A stretch of DNA of 64,000 nt, from the NCBI RefSeq assembly GCF_004295645.1, contig NZ_CP034752.1, positions 3,162,001 through 3,226,000 on the forward strand. Direction: 5' to 3'. Position 1 is the stretch's first letter; each line of letters begins with the position of its first letter. Source of the stretch: Limnobaculum zhutongyuii (GTDB lineage: Bacteria; Pseudomonadota; Gammaproteobacteria; Enterobacterales; Enterobacteriaceae). The notes beneath the pieces were generated by a model. It did no database searches. It was not told the origin of the DNA and worked only from the letters and a program-made list of their open reading frames with translations. The position numbers and the translations under genes were made by a program. Shown here one piece after another: positions 53,872-62,656 of this stretch.

Positions 53872-54719
53872 ATGGCCAGACAGCACATGCGTTATATCAC
53901 TTTGCCTAGCGGGGACGATGTCCCGGTATTTGGTCAGGGTACCTGGTTTATGGGGGAGCGCGGCTCCGATATTCAACGCGAAGTTCAAACCCTGCGTCAT
54001 GGTATTGAACGGGTTTGTCACTGATTGATACTGCAGAGATGTATGCTGATGGTGGTGCCGAACGAGTAGTCGGAGCGGCAATTAAGGGCTGTCGCGATGA
54101 CGTGTTTCTGGTAAGTAAAGTGCTTCCCGGTAATGCCAGTGCTCAGGGAACGATTGCCGCCTGTGAAGGTAGTTTAAAGCGCCTGGGCACGGAATACATT
54201 GACCTCTATTTGTTGCACTGGCGAGGCCATATTCCACTGGAAGAGACCGTTAACGCTTTGGAAGATCTGGTAGAACAAGGGAAAATCGGTCAATGGGGCG
54301 TCAGCAACTTCGATGTTGACGATCTGGAAGAGCTGATGACCATTGTGGACAATGAGCGAATTGCCACTAATCAGGTGTTGTATAACCTCTCCCGCCGGGG
54401 AATTGAGTACGACTTGCTGCCATGGTGTCGTAGTAATAGTATGCCAGTTATGGCCTATTCTCCCATTGAACAGGCCCGTCTGCTGGAGCACCCTGCTCTG
54501 ATCGAAGTGGCAAAGCGCCACCATGCTACACCGGCGCAAATTGCACTGGCCTGGGTATTACGCGATCATAATATTATTACCATTCCTAAAGCTTCCAGCG
54601 TTGAACATATGATAGAGAATATTGGTAGTTTAAGTATTCATCTGGAGCATGAGGATTACGTTACGCTGGATGCGGCGTTCCCACCGCCATCGAGGAAAAA
54701 ACCTCTGGAAATGCTTTAA
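53872..54719 (+). pseudogene. Aldo/keto reductase (YeaE-like), frameshifted
   Basis: The frame from the ATG at 53872 reads as an aldo/keto reductase N-terminus (SGDDVPVFGQGTWFMGERGS ending LRHGIER) and stops at TGA 54026-54028 after 51 codons. In the next frame the sequence continues LSLIDTAEMYADGGAERVVG to the normal end at 54719, including the catalytic tyrosine region, LHWRGHIPLEE and IPKASSVEHM. One extra G in the GGG run at 54011-54013 would restore 282 codons. AGGAGGTT precedes the ATG. Real mutation or homopolymer error; otherwise a functional NADPH reductase. Confidence 0.88.
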
Positions 54720-55006
54720 CCGCCAGTCAAGCCGGGCGAATAAAATAACAAACTGCTTTATTCGCCCGTTATTATTTCAACTAAAACTAATTTAGTTGCA
54801 TTTAGATTAAGTTAATATAAATCAATTTGTTATATAAATTATCAATTCCTGTTCTTAGCTCACTTTTTTACCTCAAAAAGCCTCGCCGGTTCATACCCAT
54901 CAACATTTACCACAGGTTTAAGATCAGTGGTTGCGTTACTGATGAAATCAATTAATATCTTGGCATCACTTGATAAAACTTATCGTTATATTCAGTAAGG
55001 ATACTC

Positions 55007-55645
55007 ATGAGAAGACTTCCGATTTACCTGATGCTGGACACTTCTGGTTCGATGACCGGAGAACCCATTGAAGCAGTAAAAAATGGTGTTCAAACCCTGT
55101 TATCAACCCTACGACAGGATCCCTATGCATTAGAAACTGCCTATCTGTCTGTTATCACCTTTGATTCATCTGCCCGACAAGTTATCCCTCTCACTGAACT
55201 GCTGAACTTTAAATCCCCTGATTTAGTAGCGACCGGCACAACCGCCTTCGGCGAAGCCTTATCACTACTGGCCAGCAGCATTGAGAAAGAAGTACAAAAA
55301 ACCACGGCAGAAATTAAAGGTGACTGGCGCCCGCTGGTATTTATCATGACCGACGGCGCACCAACCGATGACTGGCGTAAAGGTCTGGCTGACTTTAAGA
55401 AAGCACGTACCGGCGTGGTTGTTGCCTGTGCCGCAGGTCAACATGCAGACACTTCAGTGCTACAGGAAGTGACTGAAGTGGTACTCCAACTTGATACCGC
55501 AGATTCCAACTCCATCAAAGCCTTCTTCAAATGGGTATCTGCCAGTATTTCAGTCGGTAGTCAAAAAGTTGATTCAGGGCAAAAAGAAGTTACCGGCCTG
55601 GATGATTTACCTCCACCACCACCAGAAGTTAACGTTGTACTTTAA
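55007..55645 (+). CDS. terY: TerY-type VWA domain protein, first copy
   Basis: 212-residue protein made of one von Willebrand A domain with an intact metal-ion-dependent adhesion site: DTSGSM at 11-16, threonines 78/79 in GTTAFGE and D116 in MTDGAPTD. A proline-rich tail PPPPPEV ends it. Cytosolic, no signal peptide. TerY proteins are part of tellurite/Ter stress loci and probably form metal-dependent complexes with TerD-family proteins. AAGGATA precedes the ATG. The 287 bases upstream contain no gene and must hold the promoter. Confidence 0.9.
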   Translation: MRRLPIYLMLDTSGSMTGEPIEAVKNGVQTLLSTLRQDPYALETAYLSVITFDSSARQVIPLTELLNFKSPDLVATGTTAFGEALSLLASSIEKEVQKTTAEIKGDWRPLVFIMTDGAPTDDWRKGLADFKKARTGVVVACAAGQHADTSVLQEVTEVVLQLDTADSNSIKAFFKWVSASISVGSQKVDSGQKEVTGLDDLPPPPPEVNVVL

Positions 55646-55669
55646 CGGAATTAAAATTAAGGAGAAATT

Positions 55670-56311
55670 ATGGCTGTTAGTTTAAGCAAAGGACAAGGCG
55701 TTAGTTTAAAGAAAAATGAGTTTGATTTATCTTCAGTAACTATTGGTTTAGGTTGGGATATCAACGAAGAGAAAAAAGGCTTCTTTGGTAGTCTGATGAG
55801 TAAGAAAAGCGAAGATTACGATTTAGATGTTGCCGCCTTCTTATGTGATGAGAATGGCAAAGTCAGAGATCTGGGTAACCAAACTAATGGTCGCCCGACA
55901 TTAGTTAATGGCGACATTGTTTTCTTTAACAGCCAGAAACATAAGTCAGGCCAAATCTGGTTAACCGGCGATAACCGTACCGGCGAAGGCGACGGTGATG
56001 ATGAGCAAATCATTGCTAAATTAAACACTCTGAGCCCGGAATACGCCAAGATTGTATTTATCGTACAGATCTACAAAGGTCAGGAATTAAAACAGAACTT
56101 TGGAAAAGTGAAAAACGCCTATATTCGTGCGGTTGATGCCAAAAATGTCGAAATGGCACGTTTCAACCTGTCCGGTGGTGCTGAATATGCAAACCAGTGC
56201 TCAATGCTGTTTGCGGAATTAGTCAGAGAAGACAGCGGTTGGAAACTTAACGCTATTGGTGAACCATCACCTTCAGATAGCTTCGTATCACACCTGAAGG
56301 ACTACGTTTAA
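55670..56311 (+). CDS. terX: TerX-like TerD-family protein
   Basis: 213-residue TerD-domain protein. Calcium-binding acidic motifs: GLGWDINE at 27-34, YDLDVAAFL at 50-58 and DNRTGEGDGDDE at 101-112. An insertion GFFGSLMSKKSED (37-49) and the longer C-terminus separate it from TerD and TerE and fit TerX. AAGGAG precedes the ATG. Lies between two TerY genes; its stop shares one base with the next start. Confidence 0.88.
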   Translation: MAVSLSKGQGVSLKKNEFDLSSVTIGLGWDINEEKKGFFGSLMSKKSEDYDLDVAAFLCDENGKVRDLGNQTNGRPTLVNGDIVFFNSQKHKSGQIWLTGDNRTGEGDGDDEQIIAKLNTLSPEYAKIVFIVQIYKGQELKQNFGKVKNAYIRAVDAKNVEMARFNLSGGAEYANQCSMLFAELVREDSGWKLNAIGEPSPSDSFVSHLKDYV

Positions 56312-56949
56312 TGAGAAGGCTACCCGTCTATATTTTGCTGGATACATCGGGCTCAATGCGTGGGGAGCCTATTCATTCAGTTAATGTTGGCATTCAGGCC
56401 ATGCTCAATGCGCTTAAGCAAGATCCCTATGCATTAGAAAGCGTACATATTTCAATTATCACCTTTGATAATGAAGCCAGAGAGCATATCCCACTGACCG
56501 CACTGGAGAACTTTCAGTTTACTGACATTGAAGTACCCAGTGCCGGTGGAACTTTTATGGGCGCAGGCCTTGAATTACTGATTGAACTGGTAGACCGTGA
56601 CGTTAAGCGTTCAACCGAAGATCAAAAAGGCGACTGGCGACCGCTGGTGTTCCTGATGACCGACGGTAGTCCATCGGATGCTTATGCTTACACTCAGGCG
56701 ATTGGTGAAATCAAGAAACGTCCTTTTGGTTCAATTATTGCCTGTGCCGCAGGGCCTAAAGCCAAGCATGAATACTTGACCCAGCTAACCGATCAGGTGG
56801 TTTCTCTCGATACATTAGATTCCACAGCCTTTTCCAGCTTTTTCAAATGGGTATCGGCAAGCGTTTCCATTGGTAGCAGTAGTGCAGGGATTGCAAACAC
56901 ACAAAGTACCCTCCCTCCTCCTCCGCCGGAAATTCAACTGGTTCTGTAA
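56311..56949 (+). CDS. terY: TerY-type VWA domain protein, second copy
   Basis: 212-residue single VWA domain, clear paralogue of the first copy (same length, MRRLPVYILLDTSGSMRGEP, GGTFMGAGLE, MTDGSPSDAY, GDWRPLVFLMTDG and the same PPPPPEIQLVL tail). The metal site is complete. The start overlaps the TerX stop by one base, so terY1-terX-terY2 is one translational unit. A hairpin follows. Confidence 0.9.
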   Translation: MRRLPVYILLDTSGSMRGEPIHSVNVGIQAMLNALKQDPYALESVHISIITFDNEAREHIPLTALENFQFTDIEVPSAGGTFMGAGLELLIELVDRDVKRSTEDQKGDWRPLVFLMTDGSPSDAYAYTQAIGEIKKRPFGSIIACAAGPKAKHEYLTQLTDQVVSLDTLDSTAFSSFFKWVSASVSIGSSSAGIANTQSTLPPPPPEIQLVL

Positions 56950-56954
56950 AATCC

Positions 56955-56986
56955 GAATGGCAAAGTTCAGCTTAGCTTTGCCATTC
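56955..56986 (+). terminator. Hairpin after the second terY
   Basis: GAATGGCAAAG, ten-base loop, CTTTGCCATTC: perfect 11-pair stem just after the stop codon, without a strong T-run. It may end or attenuate the first transcript before the third terY. Confidence 0.5.
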
Positions 56987-57117
56987 CTATTTACGCCAGC
57001 CAGGCTAAGCAACTAATGTTTAGTGCTATTTGTCATTTTTACCTAAAGGTCATTTCAGTTACCGATGATGGTCTTCAGTTAAAAATAGAACTCAAATTGA
57101 CATAAAGGATTTAGGTT

Positions 57118-58158
57118 ATGAGAAGACTTCCCATTTTTTTCGTTCTCGATTGTTCCGAATCGATGATTGGAGAAAATCTGAAAAAGCTCAATGATGGTCT
57201 GCAAATGATCATCAGCGATCTAAAACGAGATCCCCATGCGTTAGAAACGGTTTATATCTCTGTTATCGCCTTTGCCGGTATTGCTAAAACCATTGCACCA
57301 TTGGTTGAGGTTGTTTCATTTTACCCGCCAAGATTACCTCTTGGCGGCGGAACCTCCCTCGGTGGAGCACTTGATGAACTGGCCTATCAAATCGACCGCA
57401 ATGTGATAAAAACCACCGCCGATCGCAAAGGAGACTGGAAACCTATCGTTTACCTGCTGACAGATGGCCGCCCTACCGATAATTACACCGACACAGTTAA
57501 ACGTTGGAAAGAACAATACGCGAAAAAAGCCAATCTGATTGCCATTGGCCTTGGTCAGTCGGCAGATCTCAACATACTGCGCCAGTTAACCGATAACGTC
57601 TTGCTGTTTGAAGATACTCAAGAGGGTGACTTCACTAAGTTTGTAAAATGGATAACGGCTTCCGTGGTAGCTCACAGCCGCAGCGTGGGTGAAGAGCCGC
57701 CTCCACTATTGTCTAAAACCGATGAAATCGTGCGTTTAGCCAAAGATGAAGTGGCACGTGCTTATGATGATTCATGCGTGACTCTGGTAGGCCGCTGTAA
57801 TAAAACGGAACGACCTTATCTGATCAAATATGAGCGTCCTAACGTTAATACTTCATCACTGAATTTTAAGCTAAACCTTAATCGCTTTAACTTAACCGGC
57901 TGTTTTCCCATTGATGAAGAGTACTTCTCATGGAGCGATAACTCGGTATCTACCCTGCAAGTTAACACCTCCGAATTGGAAGGGGTACCAGGTTGTCCAC
58001 ACTGTGGCAACTCAACGGCTTTTGCCGTTTGTGGCTGTGGAAAGCTAATCTGCGTTAATGGCCCGGAAGTCGTCAATTGCCCGTGGTGCAAACAGACCAT
58101 CAAATTTAACGACCACGGTAGCGACCATGACTTTGACGTAAACAGAGGAAAAGGCTAA
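57118..58158 (+). CDS. TerY-type VWA protein with C-terminal zinc ribbon
   Basis: 346 residues: an N-terminal VWA domain with metal motif DCSESM (variant of DxSxS, residues 11-16), GGGTSLGGALD and LLTDGRPTD, then a TerY-C metal-binding domain with paired cysteines CPHC, CGC, C and CPWC between about 293 and 324. Longer than the other two and therefore the third member of the TerY-phosphatase-kinase triad. AGGATTTAGGTT precedes the start. Its stop abuts the phosphatase start. Confidence 0.88.
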   Translation: MRRLPIFFVLDCSESMIGENLKKLNDGLQMIISDLKRDPHALETVYISVIAFAGIAKTIAPLVEVVSFYPPRLPLGGGTSLGGALDELAYQIDRNVIKTTADRKGDWKPIVYLLTDGRPTDNYTDTVKRWKEQYAKKANLIAIGLGQSADLNILRQLTDNVLLFEDTQEGDFTKFVKWITASVVAHSRSVGEEPPPLLSKTDEIVRLAKDEVARAYDDSCVTLVGRCNKTERPYLIKYERPNVNTSSLNFKLNLNRFNLTGCFPIDEEYFSWSDNSVSTLQVNTSELEGVPGCPHCGNSTAFAVCGCGKLICVNGPEVVNCPWCKQTIKFNDHGSDHDFDVNRGKG

Positions 58159-59805
58159 ATGACACATAATACGCGAGCGCTGCTGACCGCTGGACTAAGC
58201 AATGTAACGCCACGTTTATCTGAACTTCAACTCAGCCATCTGGAAAAACAGCCTGAGATTCAGCACATTCTCAGCCGGTTCAGCCAGGAGCTGAATGAAA
58301 AAGTTCAGCAACTCAATGCGCCACTTCCACTGTCTGCTGATCCAATTGAGCAAGCTGAACCCGTTTTAGAAATCGCTCCAGTAGATGAAATCGCCCCGGC
58401 GGCGGCAGAGAGTGACATCACAACAGATAATAGCCCTCTCGCCGAAAACGACAGCGAGACAGCGCTACAAATCGCGTTGGTTGCTGAAGACATTATCATC
58501 TGCATTAATTCAGAAACTGGCACAGCAACAGAAACCAGTGAGCCCCCAGCTACCGAGGTTGCAGTGCCAATTTTACCACTGAGACCAGGACAGGTGCCTG
58601 CTCAGTCTGCGGCTCCAGCCACAGCACCTAAAGAGGCATCAATGCCAAAAGTTAATTTTGCCTTCGCCAATGCCAGAGTAGGTACTGCCTACCTCTCCAA
58701 AATTGATGCCAGCAGTCATTATGGCGACCCTGTGACGGTTCAGGAAATTAAGTTTAATCAGGATATTGGCATTAGCTTTAATCCTGAAACTCAGGAGTTA
58801 TACGGTACGCCAACCATTGATGGTGATTATCAACTGTTTATCAAATGGACTATCGATGGGAAATCATCCCACTCCTCTGAAGCATTAATGATTGTTAATC
58901 CCGATCCACGCAGCCTGTGGAAAATCATCGAGCCACCGGCGGACGATAAGTATTTTAAACCCAACACGGATAATCAAATGATCGATCAGGACGGGGTTAA
59001 AATTGCCGCCGTCAGCCGTCGCGGACGTTCTCATGAACACGTTGGTTCATTCAGAGATGATGACTTTTTTATCTCTCATGATAGCGAAACCGACTGGAGT
59101 ATTATGATCGTCGCCGACGGTGCTGGTAGTGCTCAAAACTCCCGACGTGGTTCACAGCTGGCCTCTCAGACGGCGGGAAGTTACCTGAGTAAACAAATGC
59201 AGGGAGAGTTAGGGCATAAATTAAAATCCCTGATTCAAGACTGGCAGCCGGAATCACAGAAACAGATCGGTCCCCTATTCTCTGATCTATACAGAAACGC
59301 GGCTAAACTGGCGGTTAATGCCATCGAAAGCGAAGCTATCGATATGGCCCAAACCACCAAGTCTTACTCCACTACGTTGCTGGCGACGGTATCTATTCGT
59401 ATCAATGATGAACTGTTTGCCGCAGCATTCTGGATGGGCGATGGTGCTATTGCCGCTTACGGCCCGGTTGGAAAAGTTCGTTTACTGGGAATGCCGGACA
59501 GCGGTGAATACGCCGGTCAGACGCGTTTTCTGGATAATGATGCAATTAACGACAGTAGCTTTAATAACCGCATCATGATTGGAAAATGGACTGAGATTAC
59601 CTATCTGATACTGATGACCGATGGCGTATCCGATCCCTATTTTGAAACGGATAATGGACTGATCTCCAGCGATAAATGGGATCTTCTGGTTAATGAAATT
59701 CTACCTTGCCTTCAATCTGACCAAGCCGCAGAGAAACTCACAGAGTGGTTAAACTTCTTCTCGCCGGGTAATCATGACGATCGCACCATAGCTGTTAGCT
59801 GGTAA
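58159..59805 (+). CDS. PP2C-family protein phosphatase with Ig-like domain
   Basis: 548 residues in three parts: a helical N-terminus (1-60), a low-complexity acidic/proline linker (60-160), an Ig-like beta domain (about 165-248, with ISFNPETQELYGTPTIDGDY typical of putative-Ig domains) and a PP2C phosphatase (about 280-548) with metal motifs VADGAGSA (318-325), WMGDGA, MTDGVSDP and NHDDRTIAV. All four acidic ligand motifs are kept, so it should be active on phosphoserine/threonine. Related to E. coli PphC (YegK). Coupled to the preceding VWA gene and followed by the kinase after 20 bases. Confidence 0.9.
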   Translation: MTHNTRALLTAGLSNVTPRLSELQLSHLEKQPEIQHILSRFSQELNEKVQQLNAPLPLSADPIEQAEPVLEIAPVDEIAPAAAESDITTDNSPLAENDSETALQIALVAEDIIICINSETGTATETSEPPATEVAVPILPLRPGQVPAQSAAPATAPKEASMPKVNFAFANARVGTAYLSKIDASSHYGDPVTVQEIKFNQDIGISFNPETQELYGTPTIDGDYQLFIKWTIDGKSSHSSEALMIVNPDPRSLWKIIEPPADDKYFKPNTDNQMIDQDGVKIAAVSRRGRSHEHVGSFRDDDFFISHDSETDWSIMIVADGAGSAQNSRRGSQLASQTAGSYLSKQMQGELGHKLKSLIQDWQPESQKQIGPLFSDLYRNAAKLAVNAIESEAIDMAQTTKSYSTTLLATVSIRINDELFAAAFWMGDGAIAAYGPVGKVRLLGMPDSGEYAGQTRFLDNDAINDSSFNNRIMIGKWTEITYLILMTDGVSDPYFETDNGLISSDKWDLLVNEILPCLQSDQAAEKLTEWLNFFSPGNHDDRTIAVSW

Positions 59806-59825
59806 TGCAGAAAGGATAAGTGTAC

Positions 59826-61325
59826 ATGGCAAATATCATCACTTGTAAAACTGTAGACGGTAAAACCGTACAGTATGTCGACAACATCATTGGCTCCGGC
59901 GCCATGAAAGATGTCTATTTTTCTCCTGATAAATCTTATGTTGTGGCTTTCTACAAAACCCAGCAGGATGCTCAAGCCGTCGATCGTATTCAAATGATTA
60001 CCGGCAGGTTTAAACAAAGCATCTTTGAGCAAGTTGGCGGAGAGTACTGGAAAGACTTATTCTGCTGGCCAACCGATATGATTGAACATAATGGCAAGTT
60101 GGGAATTGTCGTGCCCACTTATCAAAGCCATTTCTTTTTCAAATACGGTTCCAAAAATGACGATTTTCTTGCCATTAAGGGAAGAGAGAAAGAAGGTAAA
60201 TGGTTTGCCAGCGCCAACAACCAGAATAAATTCCTCGATCCCCGTGAACGTGGTAATACCCTGAATTATTTGAAAGTCTGTATTCTGCTGGCTCGGGCAG
60301 TACGTAGAATGCATGCAGCGGGCTTGTGCCACAGCGATCTGAGCTACAAAAACGTGCTGATCGATCCGGAACAGGGACACGCCTGCGTCATCGATATTGA
60401 TGGTTTAGTGGTACCCGGCAAATACCCTCCTGATGTGGTAGGCACGCCTGACTTTATCGCGCCTGAAGTGGTGAAAACCAGCCATCTGCCGAAGGAAGAT
60501 AAAAACCGTTTCCTGCCCAGCATTTTGACCGATCGCCACGCCCTGTCAGTACTGATCTATATGTATCTGTTTTATCGGCACCCGCTACGCGGCGGTAAAA
60601 TTCATGACATTGATGATGAACTGCGTGATGAATCCCTTTCCATGGGTGAAAAAGCCCTGTTTATTGAAGACCCAACCGACCGCAGTAATGCGGTAAAGCT
60701 AAATCAGGTTAAAGCGTCCTCACTGCCATGGGCCGATACCAATAAACTGCCTTACACTCTGATGGGCCCTTATCTGTCAGCGCTGTTTGAAAAGGCATTT
60801 ATCACCGGCCTGCATGAACCGTCGAAAAGACCAACCGCAGATGAATGGGAAACCGCACTGGTTAAAACCGTTGATCTGATTCAGCCATGCCAGAATCAGT
60901 CCTGTGAGCAGAAATGGTATGTTTTCTCCGGTAAAACGCAGCCCTCTTGCCCCTATTGTGGAACCCCATATAAAGGTAAATTGCCAATCCTCAATCTGTA
61001 TTCATCTCGTAAAGAGGGATCGTTTCGGCCAGACGATCATCGCCTGATGGTATGGACCGGACAGTCAATTTATCAATGGCACGTTAACCGCCTGATTGCA
61101 CCGAATGAACGTACCACTGCAGAACAGAAGAAGCGCGTTGGTTACTTCCAGTTCCATAACAATCAATGGTGGCTGGTAAATGAAGGTATTAAGGAGCTAT
61201 TGGTTCTGCCGGACAAACGCCAAATTGCTATTGGTGATAAGTTGGAACTCACCGATGGGCTCCAGTTTGTGCTGTCTACAGAAGAAGGCGGCAGACTGGT
61301 GGTTGTTCAAATGGTAGATAACTAA
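59826..61325 (+). CDS. Ser/Thr protein kinase with zinc ribbon and FHA-like tail
   Basis: 499 residues. Protein kinase-like domain: glycine loop GSGAMKDVYF (23-32), lysine in VVAFYK (K44), catalytic HSDLSYKN (169-176), DIDG (190-193) in place of DFG, and APE at 212-214. After it a zinc ribbon (CQNQSC and CPYC, about 360-385) and a C-terminal beta-rich, FHA-like domain. Similar to E. coli YegI. The ATG at 59826 has AAGGA nine bases upstream; a GTG two codons earlier is too close. With the VWA and PP2C neighbours it completes the TerY-P signalling triad. Confidence 0.88.
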   Translation: MANIITCKTVDGKTVQYVDNIIGSGAMKDVYFSPDKSYVVAFYKTQQDAQAVDRIQMITGRFKQSIFEQVGGEYWKDLFCWPTDMIEHNGKLGIVVPTYQSHFFFKYGSKNDDFLAIKGREKEGKWFASANNQNKFLDPRERGNTLNYLKVCILLARAVRRMHAAGLCHSDLSYKNVLIDPEQGHACVIDIDGLVVPGKYPPDVVGTPDFIAPEVVKTSHLPKEDKNRFLPSILTDRHALSVLIYMYLFYRHPLRGGKIHDIDDELRDESLSMGEKALFIEDPTDRSNAVKLNQVKASSLPWADTNKLPYTLMGPYLSALFEKAFITGLHEPSKRPTADEWETALVKTVDLIQPCQNQSCEQKWYVFSGKTQPSCPYCGTPYKGKLPILNLYSSRKEGSFRPDDHRLMVWTGQSIYQWHVNRLIAPNERTTAEQKKRVGYFQFHNNQWWLVNEGIKELLVLPDKRQIAIGDKLELTDGLQFVLSTEEGGRLVVVQMVDN

Positions 61326-61345
61326 TTTACCGACTCGTTAAGCAT

Positions 61346-61376
61346 AAAAAAGCCGCGAATATCTCGCGGCTTTTTT
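61346..61376. terminator. Bidirectional terminator between the kinase gene and terE
   Basis: AAAAAAGCCGCGA-ATATC-TCGCGGCTTTTTT, a 13-pair stem with T-runs on both strands between convergent operons. Confidence 0.9.
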
Positions 61377-61399
61377 ACTAAACCATAATCAGCAGATGA

Positions 61400-61975
61400 T
61401 TAAATGTTTACACCGTACTGAATAGCTAATGCAGCCAGGCCACCGGCAAAACCTTGACCGATCGCCTTGAATTTCCACTCGGTACCGTGCTTATACAGCT
61501 CACCAAAAATCATCGCCGTTTCAGTTGAGGCATCTTCACTCAGGTCAAAACGTGCAATTTCCTGGCTATTATCGTTATTCACAACGCGCATATAAGCAGA
61601 GCTAACCATACCAAAGTTTTGCTTCAGTTTTTCAGCTTCATGGATGGTCACAGAGAAAACCAGCTTTTTCACATCTTCAGGAACTTTATCCAGAGTGATC
61701 AGCACTTTCTCATCATCGCCATCGCCTTCACCGGTACGGTTATCACCCTGGTGAGCAACTGAACCACATGGGCTGGTTTTGTTGTTAAAGAAAATGAAAC
61801 CAGAATCGCTAATCACTTTACCCGCTTCATTCACCATGAAAACAGATGCATCCAGATCGAAGTCTGCACCATCAGTAACACGAGTATCCCAACCTAAGCC
61901 AATCATTGCTTTAGTCATTGTAGGTGCTTCTTTAGTTAAAGAAACATTACCGCCTTTGCTTAATGATACTGCCAT
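61400..61975 (-). CDS. terE: Tellurium resistance protein TerE
   Basis: 191 residues, TerD family, closest to TerE by its start MAVSLSKGGNVSLTKEAPTM and end AALAIQYGVNI. Calcium-binding motifs GLGWDTRVTDGADFDLDASV (27-46) and DNRTGEGDGDDE (78-89). Cytosolic, associated with the membrane complex formed around TerC. Last gene of terB-C-D-E on this strand. Confidence 0.94.
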   Translation of the reverse strand: MAVSLSKGGNVSLTKEAPTMTKAMIGLGWDTRVTDGADFDLDASVFMVNEAGKVISDSGFIFFNNKTSPCGSVAHQGDNRTGEGDGDDEKVLITLDKVPEDVKKLVFSVTIHEAEKLKQNFGMVSSAYMRVVNNDNSQEIARFDLSEDASTETAMIFGELYKHGTEWKFKAIGQGFAGGLAALAIQYGVNI

Positions 61976-62013
61976 AGTATTAATTCCTGTTAATTGAGTA
62001 AGATGTTACAAAG

Positions 62014-62034
62014 TGGGCACTCAATGAGTGCCCA
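62014..62034 (-). promoter_or_regulatory. Hairpin between terD and terE
   Basis: TGGGCACTC-ATT-GAGTGCCCA (minus), a nine-pair perfect stem ten bases after the terD stop, without a T-run. It may process or partly attenuate the transcript between the two paralogues. Confidence 0.5.
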
Positions 62035-62043
62035 TTATTCTTG

Positions 62044-62622
62044 TTAGCCAACCTGAATACCATATTGGGTCGCCATGGCTGCCAGACCACCGGCATAACC
62101 CTGACCTACCGCTCTGAACTTAAACTCGCCGTTATGACGATACAGCTCACCAAATACCATCGCCGTTTCGGTTGAAGCATCTTCGCTCAAGTCATAACGT
62201 GCAATTTCAATATTGGTCAGTTCGTTCACAACGCGGATAAATGCGTTAGCAACCTGACCAAAATTTTGGCGGCGAGAATCTGCATCATGAATGGTTACGG
62301 TAAACACCACTTTTTCCACATCAGCAGGGATGCTTGCCAAATTAATTTTCAATGATTCATCATCACCGTCACCGTCACCAGTACGGTTGTCGCCGGTATG
62401 CTCAACAGAACCACAGTTAGATTTCAGGTTGTTATAGAAAATAAAATCATTATCACCGCGAACTTTACCGCTCGCAGACAGCAAAAACGCGGAAGCATCC
62501 AGGTCAAAATCTGCGCCATCGGTAGAACGGTCATCCCATCCTAAACCAATAAGTACACGGGTCATTTGTGGATCGGCTTCACTTAACGATACGTTTCCAC
62601 CTTTTGATAAACTAACACCCAT
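62044..62622 (-). CDS. terD: Tellurium resistance protein TerD
   Basis: 192 residues, start MGVSLSKGGNVSLSEADPQM, calcium-binding motifs GLGWDDRSTDGADFDLDASA (27-46) and DNRTGDGDGDDE (78-89), and ATETAMVFGELYRHNGEF-type segment; end GLAAMATQYGIQVG. TerD proteins bind calcium and interact with TerC and TerB at the inner membrane. GGAG precedes the ATG. Paralogous to terE. Confidence 0.95.
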   Translation of the reverse strand: MGVSLSKGGNVSLSEADPQMTRVLIGLGWDDRSTDGADFDLDASAFLLSASGKVRGDNDFIFYNNLKSNCGSVEHTGDNRTGDGDGDDESLKINLASIPADVEKVVFTVTIHDADSRRQNFGQVANAFIRVVNELTNIEIARYDLSEDASTETAMVFGELYRHNGEFKFRAVGQGYAGGLAAMATQYGIQVG

Positions 62623-62656
62623 TACCTTACTCCTTTAATCATTTAGCGTTTGTAAA

